The notes beneath the pieces are model-generated. The model did no database searches. It was not told where the DNA came from and worked only from the letters and a program-made list of their open reading frames with translations. 64,000 bases of DNA from Chloranthus sessilifolius (lineage: Eukaryota; Streptophyta; Magnoliopsida; Chloranthales; Chloranthaceae): the NCBI GenBank assembly GCA_021018995.1, contig CM037598.1:71008671-71072670 (forward strand), written 5' to 3'. Of this stretch, positions 11,859-23,507 are shown piece by piece. The position numbers were made by a program, and so were the translations under genes. The first letter of the stretch is position 1; each line of letters opens with the position of its first letter.

Positions 11859-12346
11859 ACCCCTTAGACTATTCGTCGTAGGTCCACTATTAGTAGCTGT
11901 TGAAGCTTCAGGGGACGTTGACCCTGGTGAGTCGGACCTTGCGCCTGGTGATGAGTTGGAGCCACCTCCTGAGGACTTCTTCTAGAGGACTCCGTTGTGC
12001 ATCTTTGAGAGTTTTGTGAGCTTATTTGGTACGGTTTGATATGTCAAGCCTAGTTTTCGCTAAACAATGTAATTAAATGTTGGGATTATTCTTTTGGGGT
12101 GAACCATTGTGATGATTGGCAATCATCGATGGTTCGGATCGGTTCTCCATTCATGCAGGGGGAGGAAGGTAGAACCGTCTTTTGATCAGTACTTAAATAA
12201 TGAATTATTTATGCAATTATTGTTATCATTTCAGTTTATTTCTATTGCTTGATATACCAGTGTTCCATGCTTAGCCAAGGGGCATGGTCAAGATGATCTT
12301 GCCGATGGCACGGGTTTTGGGGTGCCGAAATCTGGGCTGTCACAGT

Positions 12347-12358
12347 TGGTATCAAAGT
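12347..12358 (+). promoter_or_regulatory. E2 primer-binding site (tRNA-iMet)
   Basis: TGGTATCAAAGT lies three bases after the LTR end and differs at two positions from TGGTATCAGAGC, the complement of the plant initiator tRNA-Met 3' end used by chromoviruses. Confidence 0.88.
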
Positions 12359-12431
12359 CATTTCTTTTAGCAATTCTGATAATCATTCTTTTTGTCAGAA
12401 CATAGGGACTTCTACGAAACTTTAGTTTTAA

Positions 12432-13824
12432 ATGCAGCCGTCAATGTCATCTAGGGGAAGAGGCCGACCGAGGGGAGGCCAGCAGAGAAGTTTGAGTAGT
12501 GAAGATGGTTATATCTCTCCTACCAATCGAGTACCCTTAGGAGGTAATGAGGCCATAAGGGGCAGCAATAGTAGACAAGAAGAGGATGAGGATCAAGATC
12601 ATCAGGATCGAGATCAGCGAGAATAGGAGAGGGTGAGAGAAAGACAGGAAGATAGAGAGGAGCGCCAAAGGATGATGCACACCATGGAGACCATGGCAGC
12701 TGCCATGGCACAACAAGCCGCATCCTTTGCAGCTCATGCAGCGAGAGAGCAGCAGCCACCTACACCACCTGTAGGACCTACATTGCCTGTGCCTTCATCT
12801 TTTACTGAGTTCCAGAGGATGAGACCTCCTACATTTTCTGGGCAAGCAGACACTATGGCAGCAGAAAATTGGTTAATGGAGATGGAGAAAGTATTCAGCG
12901 TGCTGACATGCACGGAGGATGAGAGTGTAGGATGGGCAACTTACATGCTAGATGGGGAGGCTGGGCCTTGGTGGAAGTCTGTGATACGGACTAGGGCTTA
13001 GGAGACCCCAGAGTTGCCTTGGACTTGGGAGGAGTTTGTTGAGGAGTTCAACAAACAGTATTTTCCAGAAGTGATAAGGAATCAGATGGAGATTCAGTTC
13101 CTACAATTGGTGCAAGGGAGGATGAGCGTGAGAGAATATGGAGTGGAGTTTCTACGACTCGCCCGCTTTGCTCTAGATTACGTCGCTACCGACGTGATGA
13201 AGGTGAAGAGGTTTCAGCAAGGCTTGAAGCCTGAAGTTAGGGGAGGAGTAACTCCATTTCAGCTGAAGACCTATGAAGAGGTCATGAGTAAAACACTTGT
13301 TGTAGAAGAGGAGAACAATAATAGATATAGGCAGAGAGAGCAACAGAAGGGAAACACAGATCAAGGAAGAATGGGGAACTATGAACCGATGAATAAAAAG
13401 CCGAGGTTCGTGGCCCAAAATCAGAGACCACAGTTCCAAGGGAGTTTCGGAAGACCGGTGCAGCAGCACAACCAACAGAGATTTCCACTACTTGCGTCGG
13501 GGAGACCTTTACGCTATGAGAGCCCTGCCATGTCTACTGGCACTACCGTCACACAGGGTTCTCGTACAGTTTCTTCCACGCCTCGAGAGACTTGTGCCAA
13601 GTGTGGCAAGCCTCATAGGATCATGGATTGCAGAGTGGGAACTAGGGGTTGTTTCCGATGTGGCAAGGCGGGCCACTTGATCAAGGATTGCCCCGAGGTT
13701 GATAAGGGGAAGATGGCTTCAGTTGCAGCGCCACGACCCATTCAAGCACGGAAGCTGGTCGTTCTTGGAAGAGCCTATGCAATCACTGCTCAGGAACCAG
13801 GGAACGTACATGACGTCATCCAAG
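12432..13824 (+). pseudogene. gag: E2 gag, with two in-frame TAG codons
   Basis: The capsid-nucleocapsid precursor. The start is the first ATG after the primer site and leads into an Arg/Gly-rich N-terminus. One frame runs to the donor site at 13824, broken only by TAG at 12624-12626 and 12999-13001, each one substitution from a sense codon. The retrotransposon gag domain lies at about 12810-13290 (conserved AENWL, WW, FNKQYFP). Two zinc knuckles follow at about 13590-13690: CAKCGKPHRIMDC (spacing C-X2-C-X3-H-X4-C), then a canonical C-X2-C-X4-H-X4-C. A pair with a shortened first knuckle is also seen in E3 and E4 and fits Tekay-type Gag. If the intron is not removed, translation ends at a TAA at 13842-13844 inside it. 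Confidence 0.9.
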
Positions 13825-13991
13825 GTGAGATTTCTTTTAAATAAAGGAATTTCAATTTCATTAAAGTTTTTGATAGAGAAGGTGCATTCATTAGGAAATA
13901 GTTAGTTTCTTTTTCTAAACACTGAATTTATATATGAATTAGGGGTGTAAATTGATATGTAATTTATTGTATGTATGTATGTATACTATAG
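13825..13991 (+). other. Probable spliceosomal intron between E2 gag and pol
   Basis: A 167-nt, very AT-rich interval has a GTGAGA donor after CAAG, an acceptor TACTATAG before GTACGC, and a possible branch site CTAAAC near 13915. Gag upstream and protease downstream are in different frames. Removing exactly this interval joins the frames within one Gly codon (phase 1). Unspliced RNA meets TAA after six intron codons. E4 has a GT-AG interval of another length and sequence at the same codon (34605-34750). No RNA evidence is available. Confidence 0.75.
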
Positions 13992-16900
13992 GTACGCTAA
14001 CTGTATATGAGAAAGGATGTTTCGTTGGATATGACGCTAGAGTGTTGATAGACCTAGGGTCTACCCACTCATTCGTCACTCCACGATTTGCCAAGAGGAT
14101 GAAGATTATTCCAGAGGCGTTGGACTTTGTCCTATCTGTGTCTATTCTGACTGGAGAGTTAGTGGACACGGAGCTAGCTTGCAAATCCATCATCGTAGCA
14201 ATTCGAGACCTGGATGTGCATGAATTGGAGGCAAAGTTGAAACTGCTGGACATGCAAGGGTTTGATGTGATCCTTGGCATGGACTGGTTGGCGCGGCATT
14301 GTGCAACAGTCGATTGCAAGAACAAAGTTGTCATTTTCAGACCCAACACAAGAAGATCATTTCGATTTCAAGGAGTGAGGTCATCACATATGCCACTGAT
14401 CTCAGTAGTAAGGGCCGAGCGAATGATCAGGAAGGGTTGTAGTGGATACTTGACTTTCTTAAAGGAGGACAAGGAAGAAAAGAACGTCATCTCTGAGATA
14501 GCAGTTGTGCGAGACTTCTCCGACGTCTTTCCAGAGGAATTGCCTAGATTACCTCTAGAGAGAGAAGTAGAATTCGCCATTGACTTAGCACTGAGAACGG
14601 AACCTATTTCAAAAGCACCATATAGAATGGCTCCAACTGAGTTGAAGGAGTTGAAAGAGCAACTACAAGAGCTCATGGACAAAGGGTTTGTCAGAGCGAG
14701 TGTATCTCCATGGGGAGCACCGGTCTTATTTGTCAAGAAGAAAGATGGGTCAATGCGGTTATGCATCGGCTATCGACAACTGAACAAACTCACTGTGAAG
14801 AACCGCTACCCTTTGCCTAGAATTGACGATCTATTTGATCAACTGCAAGGAGCAAAGTATTTTTCCAAGATCGACCTGAGATCTGGATACCATCAGTTGA
14901 GAGTCAAGGCAGAGGACATCCAAAAGACAGCTTTCAGGACACGGTATGGACACTATGAATTCCTTGTGATGCCGTTTGGGTTGATGAATGCTCCGGCGTC
15001 ATTTATGGATATGATGAATCGGGTGTTTAAACCACACCTGGACTCTTGCGTCGTAGTGTTCGTTGATGATATTTTGATATACTCCAAATCCAAGACGGAA
15101 CACGAAGAACATTTGAGGATTGCTCTACAGATGCTACGTGAACACCAATTGTACACCAAACTCAGCAAATGTGAGTTCTGGTTGGAAGAGGTTAGTTTTT
15201 TGGGACATGTTGTCTCAAAGTACGGTGTCACTATAGATCCAGCAAAGATAGAAGCAGTGGTTAAGTGGGAGCAACTAAAGACAGTGATCGATGTCCGAAG
15301 TTTCCTTGGGTTAGCAGGCTATTATCGAAGTTTCGTCGAGGGGTTTTCAAAGATATCAGGACCTCTCACGAAACTGACATGAAAGGATTCAAGGTTTGAG
15401 TGGAGTGAGGCATGCGAGAAGAGTTTTCAAGAACTCAAGACGAGACTCACTTCAGCTCCAGTGCTAGCGATTCCTTCAGGCAGTGGAGGATACGCAGTGT
15501 ACAGCGATGTGTCATACAATGGTTTGGGTTGCGTGCTCAACCAACACAAGAAGGTGATAGCTTACGGATCAAGACAACTGAAAGAACACGAGAAAAATTA
15601 CCCGACTCATGACTTGGAGCTAGCAGCAGTCATTTTTGCGCTGAAGATTTGGAGACATTACTTGTATGGTGAGACGTTTGAAATTTTCACCAATCATAAG
15701 AGCCTCAGATACCTGTTTACACAGAAGGAGCTCAACATGAGACAGCGCAGATGGATGGAGTTCCTCAAGGACTATGATTGTTCTATACAGTACCATCCAG
15801 GCAAGGCTAATGTAGTGGCCGATGCCTTAAGTCGGAAGAGTTCAGCTCAGTTAGCTTGTTTGATTTTGGGTATGCACTGGTGGAAATTATTGGAAGACCT
15901 AGCACTCTATGATGCAAACATTGAGTCGAAAGCTATAGGATCCTTTTTGGCTAACATATCAGTGAGACCAGTGATATTTGAGCATATCCACGATCTACAG
16001 ATGAAAGATCCGACGTTAACAAAGATTCATCAAGACGTGATTGAAGGCATCGGGCCGGACTTCTCAGTGAAAGAAGATGGTTCTTTATTGTTTAAGGGCC
16101 GTCTCTGCATTCCGGATAATGCCGATTTAAGACGAACGATTCTTGATGAAGCCCACAAGTCAAATTATGCTATCCACCCTGGTAGCACTAAAATATACCA
16201 AGACTTGAAAAAGAACTATTGGAGGAGAGGTTTGAAGCAAGACGTGACCGAATACGTGTCACGGTGTTTGACTTGTCAGCAGGTGAAGATTGACCATAGG
16301 CATCCTGCTGGACTATTGCAGCCTTTACCAATACCAGAATGGAAGTGGGAATCGATCTCTATGGATTTCATTGTTGGATTACCGTGTACTGCCAAGAGAC
16401 ACAATGCCATTTGGGTAGTCGTGGATCGATTGACCAAATCAGCACACTCTTTGCCTTACAATATGATGTATACGGCAGGAAGACTGGCAGACTTATACAT
16501 GAAGGAGATCGTAAGATTACACGAGATTCCGAGCAGCATAGTTTCAGATCATGATCCACTTTATACATCCAAGTTTTGGAAGAAATTTCAAGAAGGAATG
16601 GGAACGCGACTAGATTTTAGTTTAGCTTTCCATCCTCAAACTGATGGGCAGACTGAGCGAGTGAACCAAGTAATAGAAGACATGTTCAGAGCGTGCATGC
16701 TGGATATGCAAGGATATTGGGATCAGTATCTACCATTGATCGAATTCGCATACAACAACAGTTTCCAAACGAGCATTGGCATGACTCCGTATGAAGCTCT
16801 GTATGGACGACGATGTAAATCACCTATCAACTGGGAAGAAACGGGTGAGAAGTTTATTTTGGGGCCAGAACTACTTGAAGACAACGCCACCGTCGTACGT

Positions 16901-17098
16901 ATAATCAGAGAAAGGCTAAAGTCAGCACAGAGCAGACAGAAAAGTTACGCCGACATCAAGCGGACTAGTGTCGACTATAAAGTGGGTGAACACATGTTTA
17001 TGAAAGTGTCGCCTATGAAAGGCGTGATGAGGTTTGGCAAGCGAGGGAAGTTAAGTCCTGGTTATCTTGGACCATTTGAAATTTTGGGTCGGGTAGGT
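13992..17098 (+). pseudogene. pol: E2 pol: protease, reverse transcriptase, RNase H, integrase
   Basis: A single frame broken by one TGA at 15380-15382. The protease active-site region ([10 protein letters not shown]) is near 14045-14075, with an ILGMDWL motif near 14270. Reverse transcriptase (about 14560-15100) has an FVDDIL catalytic motif near 15058, but the upstream CIDY motif reads CIGY. RNase H (about 15400-15840) retains YSD and ADALSR, but the usual TDHKSL reads TNHKSL, so one acidic residue is missing. Integrase has an H-H-C-C zinc region (about 16150-16290) and the triad D (SMDFIVG, about 16360), D (SDHDP, about 16545) and E (GQTERVN, about 16645). The integrase C-terminal [10 protein letters not shown] ends at 17098, where other family members continue EVAYR into the chromodomain; here the frame enters foreign sequence. 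Confidence 0.92.
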
Positions 17099-18715
17099 GG
17101 TGCCGCACCGCCACCACCTACCCCATCACCCATGAGGACCCCATTGGCATCGGCATCGGACACCACGTCCGGGTCGACGGGTGCATCTTCGCGTGAGTCT
17201 CCACGTGAATCCACACCTATACCACCACCCCCCTCCAATGTGGTTCAACCCAACGAGTGGTGGGCGGCTAAGACCATTGGGATCGATTATATTATCGACC
17301 CAACCCTATTCACAAACCCTAGTGTGCAAGGCGAGACCAATTGGGCTCGTAGGTACCTTGAAAATGCCGGACTCGGCAGTCTTTTGAAACCGACCCGTGG
17401 GTCCTACTACCCTCGGTTGGTTCGACTGTTTTCCCAGGGCCTTACCGATGGCCCTACTGACGACGTGGTCTTGACCAAGATAGAGGGTCGAGACTACACC
17501 ATTACACGTCGCCACATCCATGAGGCACTTGAGCGCTATTTGGATTTTGTCCCTGAGACTACCCTATTCCCACCGTTCCCAAAGGAGGTGGATGTTGAAG
17601 AAATCATAAGGGACATGACCAAGGGGAAGCGGGGTTCGGGCACCGCAATTCGGAGGGTAGACTTACCTCCGTATATGTGGATGCTCGACTCCATCATTAA
17701 ATGCAACCTCTACCCGATGAGACACGATACCAAGTGGGTAGATTTGATTCAACAAGCACTTTACACTGCTTACAAGGGCCGTTGGTTCGATGCCACCATG
17801 ATCATCCTCGGGGGGATGAGGAACATGAAGGGCAAGCTGATGAAGGGCAACCAAAGGCCCAAAGAAAAGATGCCCTATGCTCGGCTCATCTCGAGCATAT
17901 TAGAGAGCTATTCCGACGCTCCGGCGTACACGATATCGCCCCACGAGATGCGGGCGACGGACAAGATCAAACGGTTCTCACACTCCTTGTGGAACCGTAG
18001 TTACAACCTTCTGAAGAAGGTCTTACCAGTAGCGAGCGCAGCTGAGGGCGCAGCTGTAGCACCACCACCACCCCCACCACCACAGCTGGGCCTACCCGCC
18101 GACGGAGCACCACCAGTGGAGGAGGCTCCACCTGTTATTCCACCGGCTGCGAGCTAGCCCATCATTTCACCTCCTACTACAGCAGCTACACCCCCACCTC
18201 GATCCACCCTGGTGACGCCGACGTTCTCCCGTCGCCGACCCGCAGCTCCTTCCGGCATTACTATAGAGGGCGTGCTGGCACGTATGGAGGCCAACAACGC
18301 ACGCATGAACCGCCGGATGGATTTCCTCATGTACCACACACCATGAGGCATATCTACCCACATGATTACCAGCGACGATTAGCTGAGGAGGCGGTGTGGA
18401 CCGTCGAACATACTGCCTTCCACACCGGTTCCGCATTCCTCCCGCGTGCCGCCGCGGCTAGTACTTCCACTTCTGCTCCATCGACGCCGACCGACACCCC
18501 ACAGCAGCAGCTAGCCGCGCAGCCACAGCCACCACCGTCGACTACGACCAGCCATCCACCCCCAGAGGAGCTAGCACAGCCACAGTAGCCACCACTACCC
18601 GCCACCCAGCCAGCTCCAGCAAACCAGCCAGCCCTCAGAGCTCCGCCAGCTTAGATGGAGCAGCCTGCTCCACCACTCGACCAGTCTGGCGAGGGGACGG
18701 CATGAGCCTTGGACT
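17099..18715 (+). pseudogene. Captured putative plant transposon domain fused to E2 integrase
   Basis: Directly after the integrase GRVG motif the same frame continues for about 350 codons to a TAG at 18155-18157, with no stop before it. A Pro/Ser-rich linker (17100-17240) leads to a domain with YYPRLVRLF (about 17405-17435), [13 protein letters not shown] (about 17680) and [11 protein letters not shown] (about 17870). The motif order matches the domain at 1-600 in E1 and the Pfam 'Transposase_32' type. The 3' part continues after the TAG with a MEANNARMNRRMDF coil, another stop and a frame change, then a Pro/Gln-rich tail to about 18710. It is clearly more GC-rich than the rest of E2. The usual chromodomain is absent. 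Function is unknown. Confidence 0.85.
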
Positions 18716-18968
18716 GCCATACTTGCATAGTATTTTGGTTGTATGGAAAAATTTTGGTTGTGCTGTGGATTACATTGATATAAAAAAATTTGTAAATTTT
18801 CTGTTAATTAATATAATGATTTTGTAACTTTTCTAGTGCAATTATATTTTATGCTGTGTGTCTCTGTACTATGTTGTGTAAATCAACTGGTTCACCTCAC
18901 CCACGAGTGTGGGGGGGGGGACCCAGACCGCCGCACCTTTGGGTTATTTTCGAGGACGAAAATTCCCA
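18716..18968 (+). other. E2 3' noncoding region with conserved stem-loop
   Basis: About 250 bp without a frame. It holds a run of about ten G near 18910-18920 and, near 18946-18963, ATTTTCGAGGACGAAAAT, a seven-base-pair perfect stem with an AGGA loop. The same stem-loop stands before both polypurine tracts of E3. Confidence 0.65.
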
Positions 18969-18980
18969 AGGTGGAGAGGA
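18969..18980 (+). promoter_or_regulatory. E2 polypurine tract
   Basis: AGGTGGAGAGGA directly before the TG of LTR2, a near-pure purine run in the expected place for plus-strand priming. Confidence 0.88.
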
Positions 18981-21504
18981 TGTAATATCTAAAAAATTAT
19001 GCGTTAAACAGTGGCTTCAGGATCCGTGCTCGACTGGTCATAGGTTGACCATGTAGGAGTTCACTAGTTGATGTAGGATATGATGAACGGATGAGATGTG
19101 AGAATTTAAGTGAATGTGTGGAGGATGAGATTAATCTGGAGTCACATACACCTATTTCTGGTGCATGTGCTCAACACACAGGTTGGAGGGGAGATAAAAG
19201 GGTTTAATAGCCCTAGTTTCCCTTTTGTTTGATTGTTGAGAGAGAGTAAAGAAGAGAGAGAGAGAGGAGAGCATAGTTAAAGCAAGGAGTTATTGTGGGT
19301 GTTTGGAAGGGGGATTCAAGCATTTAAAAGGCTTATTCGACACGAAGGATCTGTTCAAGCCAAAGCTGGAACCCTAGCCTTTCCAACCCCTTGACCTAAT
19401 CAATTTGAGATTGATTGAAGGTAAAATTTTGTAAATTAAATGCATAGGTTATAGAGGTTTAAATTCAGTCAAGAATGTTTAAAATGATAGATTAAGTGCT
19501 TAGAAAAATGAAGGAAAAAGAGTAGGAAGAGATTTGGAAGAACAACCTAAAAGGGGGCTGAATCTGGCCAAATCGATTAATCGAAATTGGGTTTTGATTA
19601 ATCGATTTTCGCCAAGAAGTTGAAAAGTCAAAATAGCCTGAATTCGATTAATCGAACTGAGTTTTGATTAATCGACTTTGGATTTCGATTAATTGATTTT
19701 GGTGTCGATTAATCGACTGAGAGCCTCCAGTGAACTCCAGTGGCTGGAGGAAAGTGACCTGGAGAAATCGACTAGTCGAAATGGGATTTCAATTAATCGA
19801 TTTGGGATCGATTAATCGATTTTGGGAATTCGATAACTCGAATTGAGAATCGAATTGATAGAGTAGAGAATTTCGATTAATCGATGTGGGATTCGATTAA
19901 TCGAATGGGGACCTCGATTAATCGATTTTGGGAATCGATTAATCGATTTTGAATTTCGATTAATCGATTAATCGAATTAGTTTTGATTAATCGACTTTGG
20001 AGTTCGATTAATCGACTGACTTAAATTTTGTTGACTTTTTAGTTTGCCTTCAAGATTCTCGGGTGGTCTTGGACCTTCCTTGTTACATCTTTAATGATGT
20101 GTTGCATGTGTTATGTTGTACCATAGGTGGTACGTATGATCGTGGGCACAAGGAGCCACGTGGGACCTTGATGCTTTGAGTTATCAGAGACTTGAGGTAG
20201 GGAACACCTTGAACATGTACTTTAATTTACAAGAGCATGTATGTAGTGATATAGAATCAAATTGAAAACTATTTTATTGCTTGAAGTTTTATGAAAAGTG
20301 TGTGTGAGTGACATCAATAAGAGCATCTAATAATGAGCCATCCCCAGGGGATGAGGAAGTGAAGTAATAAGAGCATCAGGTGTGATGCAAGTGAATAGAC
20401 ACATCCCAGGGATGTATCTAAGATTGAATAATGTCTGATAGGGCCTAACTGATATAAGATACCACACTTACACGGTGAATAACCATATGTAAAGCACCTG
20501 ATACTTTTGTTATTTGAGGTTTGATAGGATACCCCACCGACGTGGCGGGATACCCACGATTGACGCGGCAGGATATCCGTGACCGATACGGCTGCGAAAC
20601 CGTAAGCCAGTGCGGAGGTTTATCCGTACACAATAAGCACACCCCAGGGGTGTTGAATTGAGATAAGTTGAAACCCCGTCACCAATTCCCAGGGAAAAGG
20701 GGCTTGGGTACTATTTGTATTCCCAGGGAATACGTTTAAAACTGTCTATATAGATGACGATGAAGGGTATCTCATCGGGGCTCGATGCTATATTGCTCGG
20801 GGATTACTTAAGTTGAAATGTTAAGTTTGCTTTAGGCCTATTCAGTGTCATTCATGATTAATTAAAAGGCATGTGTAAACCACCAGTAAAATGTGATTCC
20901 TTTTCAACTGTTTCTCAGTAATTGCATAGACACATCATGCATAAGCAAATCATGGAATACATGTGAGTTTTAATTTATATGTTCACTGTGTTTTGTTCCC
21001 TATTGAGCTAGGATGTAGCTCACCCCTTAGACTATTCATCGCAGGTCCACTATTAGCAACTGCTGAAGCTTCAGGGGACGTTGACCCTGGTGAGTCGGAC
21101 CTTGCGCCTGGTGACGAGTTGGAGCCACCTCCTGAGGACTTCTAGAGGACTCCGTTGTGCATCTTTGAGAGTTTTGTGAGCTTATTTGGTACGGCTTGGT
21201 ATGTCAAGCCTAGTTTTCGTTAAACAATGTAATTAAATGTTGGGATTATTCTTTTGGGGCGAACCATTGTGATGATTGGCAATCATCGATGGTTCGGATC
21301 GGTTCTCCATTCATGCAGGGCCATGAAGGTAGAACCGTCTTTTGATCAGTACTTAAATAATGAATTATTTCCGTAATTATTGTTATCATTTCAGTTTATT
21401 TCTATTGCTTGATATACCAGTGTTTCATGCTTAGCCAAGGGGCATGGTCAAGATGATCTTACCGATGGCACGGGTTTCGGGGTGTCGAAATCCGGGCTGT
21501 CACA
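18981..21504 (+). repeat. E2 3' LTR
   Basis: Matches the 5' LTR along its whole length, from TGTAATATCT to GGGCTGTCACA. Differences are mostly C/T and G/A, plus small indels and extra GGCGGGATA-type units near 20530-20600. The GAGCT stem-loop is at 21005-21021 and the donor-like AAG/GTAAAA at 19421. Confidence 0.92.
19569..20025 (+). repeat. TCGATTAATCGA palindrome array, E2 LTR2
   Basis: The same array as at 10440-10882. Some copies intact here are decayed in LTR1 and the reverse; copy number and fillers differ slightly (for example a fused pair TCGATTAATCGATTAATCGA near 19960). This allows recent change within the array to be read directly. Confidence 0.87.
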
Positions 21505-21509
21505 GGAGG
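21505..21509. repeat. Right target-site duplication of E2 (GGAGG)
   Basis: Same five bases as 9851-9855, immediately after the CACA end of LTR2. Confidence 0.88.
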
Positions 21510-21867
21510 ATTTCATCAAAAAGAAAATGTGATACGTTCCTATGTTTAGCCAAAAAGTTGTGCCACTGAAAATCATAGGAAAATTTAAAATTTTCTTCTC
21601 TATTAAAAACCAATAAATCCCTCTAAAATAGGATTTCAAAGAAAAACTTTTGCCATTCTCGATGTCACTCTTTCTCTCTCTTCTATCGCTCAATTTCTTT
21701 TTTAATGAATAAATTAAAACAAAATCAACTATTGAAAAAATTAAAAAATAAAATAAAATAATAATTTTTTTTTTAAAAAGTAAAAAAAATAAAGATAAAA
21801 TAACAAAAAATAAAAAAAGCAAGAATAAAAATAATAAATAAAATAAGACTTTTAAAAAAATTAAAAT
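21510..21867. other. AT-rich spacer between E2 and the solo LTR
   Basis: No gene seen. The first 150 bp continue the sequence interrupted by E2; from about 21690 the DNA turns into an A-rich AAAT-type tract that resumes after the solo LTR. Confidence 0.6.
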
Positions 21868-22599
21868 AATAATGTGACTGCTCGAATTTTTTCAACCTAA
21901 AATTCTGAGACATATTTTTTTTTCTCAACTTAAACCAAATGGAAAACTCGGACCGCTAGATCGTAGATCATAATCTGATACAGAATACTAGACACATCCA
22001 TATATATATACGAAAATCAAAGCAATCATTACATATGGCATAAATAAAGCCTTCAGATCTAATATCCAACAAGAACAAAACTAAATAAACACCACCAGTG
22101 ATGACCAACCATCACCTAACAATGGTGTACACTAATACGAAAGTACCAAACCTTAACTCACCAAATCCACAAAGCACTAATTCTGCGATCCCAGAACAGA
22201 GTACAAATCTTTATACAGAAGCTCCCTTCTTTTAGTATATAATCTGGACCCTCCTCAACCTACATCTGTGACGTATAGTCGGGGTGAGCTAACATCTAAG
22301 CTCAGTAGAGGATAAACATAATAAATTCACATTTAACATTCGAAAACATAACTTCTATCAAGAGTCAAAATCATCATTTAATTTCTACTTCCAAAACCTT
22401 CATCATTTTCTTTCTTTTCAAACACATTTTTCAAAATATTCATCAATTTCTTATATTTCAAAATTCAACCTTAAACATTTAACTTTACCATGATATTCCA
22501 TCCAAACGTACACATATCGAAAAGAAATGAAAAGGATCTTAAAACAATTAGACTTATCCAAGAGTATCGAAGATTTCACATACATTTGCAAACACAAAC

Positions 22600-22760
22600 A
22601 ACATAAGAGTGGCCAAAGGTGTTCCAAGTTTCCAAGGGTGTTCAATGTTTTCAAAGTGTCCAAGGGATGCAATAATGTCCAAAGGTGTCCAATGATTCCA
22701 AGGTGTCAAATGGTGCAATGATGTCCAAGGGATGCAATGATGTTCTAAGGGATGCATATG
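22600..22760 (-). repeat. Short GTCCAAGG-type repeats in the solo LTR
   Basis: Repeated variants of GTCCAAGGGATGCAATGAT and CCAAGGTGT at 10-40 bp spacing. They lie in the LTR segment where E2 has CATCC/GGATG hairpins and E3 has a 118-bp tandem repeat. Confidence 0.7.
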
Positions 22761-23507
22761 CAGTGTATGTATGAATGCGTGCACGGATAGGCCGTCGTAC
22801 TAACCCAAGGGATGCAGTCAAAGAATCCAAAGGATTCATAATGCAAATGCAATGTCAAAAGTCCAAGCGTCGTTGAATAAATCATAGTTCCAAGGGTGTC
22901 AAAATTATTCACGAGTGTCACCAACGATCTCATGATCTTACTTTCAAAACACGAGTCAAGCTCAACAATATCAAAGCTTATCTAAAATCGAATATTATCA
23001 CATGCATATTCACGATTTCATGAGTTCATTCCAAATCATAAGATTCCAATTCTAACATATCCAACTCAGATCAACTCATCATATTCATGCAAGCACATCT
23101 AATACTATGAATCAAGTCAAACATAAATTTAGGTCGAGTTTCCCCTACCTTAACCTTGAAATTGTACGAAGCAAAACCAAGTCTTATCGATGGATTTTCG
23201 CCCTCAATCTACATCACAAGCACACAATGATGCATCAAGGATCAACTCCAATCACTAATAACTTAGATACATTTAAGTATTTTTTCAAAATCGAACTTGA
23301 AACGGGCAAATTCATGCCAATATAGAATTTGGCGTAACCTTCTCCCTAAATTTTAACCTTTAAAACTTTGGATTCATGAGTTGGTCAAAACATAAAAGTT
23401 ATAGAGTTCGTTGTCCTCTTTTCAACACCATAAGAATCGCATCAATCGGAGTTCAGAGTAAAAAAATTACGGTCGAAATACCAAAGTAGTGTTGGCAAAC
23501 ACAGTCA

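Larger units (their letters stand above)
9856..12344 (+). repeat. E2 5' LTR
   Basis: It starts TGTAATATCC and ends GGGCTGTCACA just before the primer-binding site. In order: U3, a TATA-like GATAAAAG near 10068, a GA-rich leader, a donor-like AAG/GTAAAA at 10295, the TCGATTAATCGA array, a GAGGTAGGGAA block near 11050, short hairpins, and the GAGCT stem-loop at 11842. It matches 18981-21504. The 3' LTR holds extra tandem copies of a segment near 20530-20600 (GGCGGGATA repeats). Confidence 0.92.
9856..21504 (+). mobile_element. E2: complete Tekay-type Ty3/gypsy element with intron and captured domain
   Basis: An 11.6-kb element with two long LTRs, a tRNA-iMet primer site, gag, a probable gag-pol intron, protease, reverse transcriptase, RNase H, integrase, a captured domain in place of the chromodomain, a polypurine tract and a 5-bp target duplication. 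The open frames are mostly preserved; only four in-frame stops (TAG 12624, TAG 12999, TGA 15380, TAG 18155) were noted before the captured ORF frays. The two LTRs are highly similar over about 2.5 kb, so insertion is fairly recent relative to E4 and E6. Stops and an RNase H change suggest it is now inactive. Confidence 0.93.

Noticed and set aside
13825-13991. Alternative view that the E2 gag-pol gap is a small insertion or a frameshift site
   Set aside because: There are no inverted ends or target duplication, and E4 has a different GT-AG interval at the same codon and phase. An intron explains both more simply.
14368-14766. Antisense ORFs over the pol and gag genes (here and throughout)
   Set aside because: They mirror real coding frames on the other strand and show no domain of their own.
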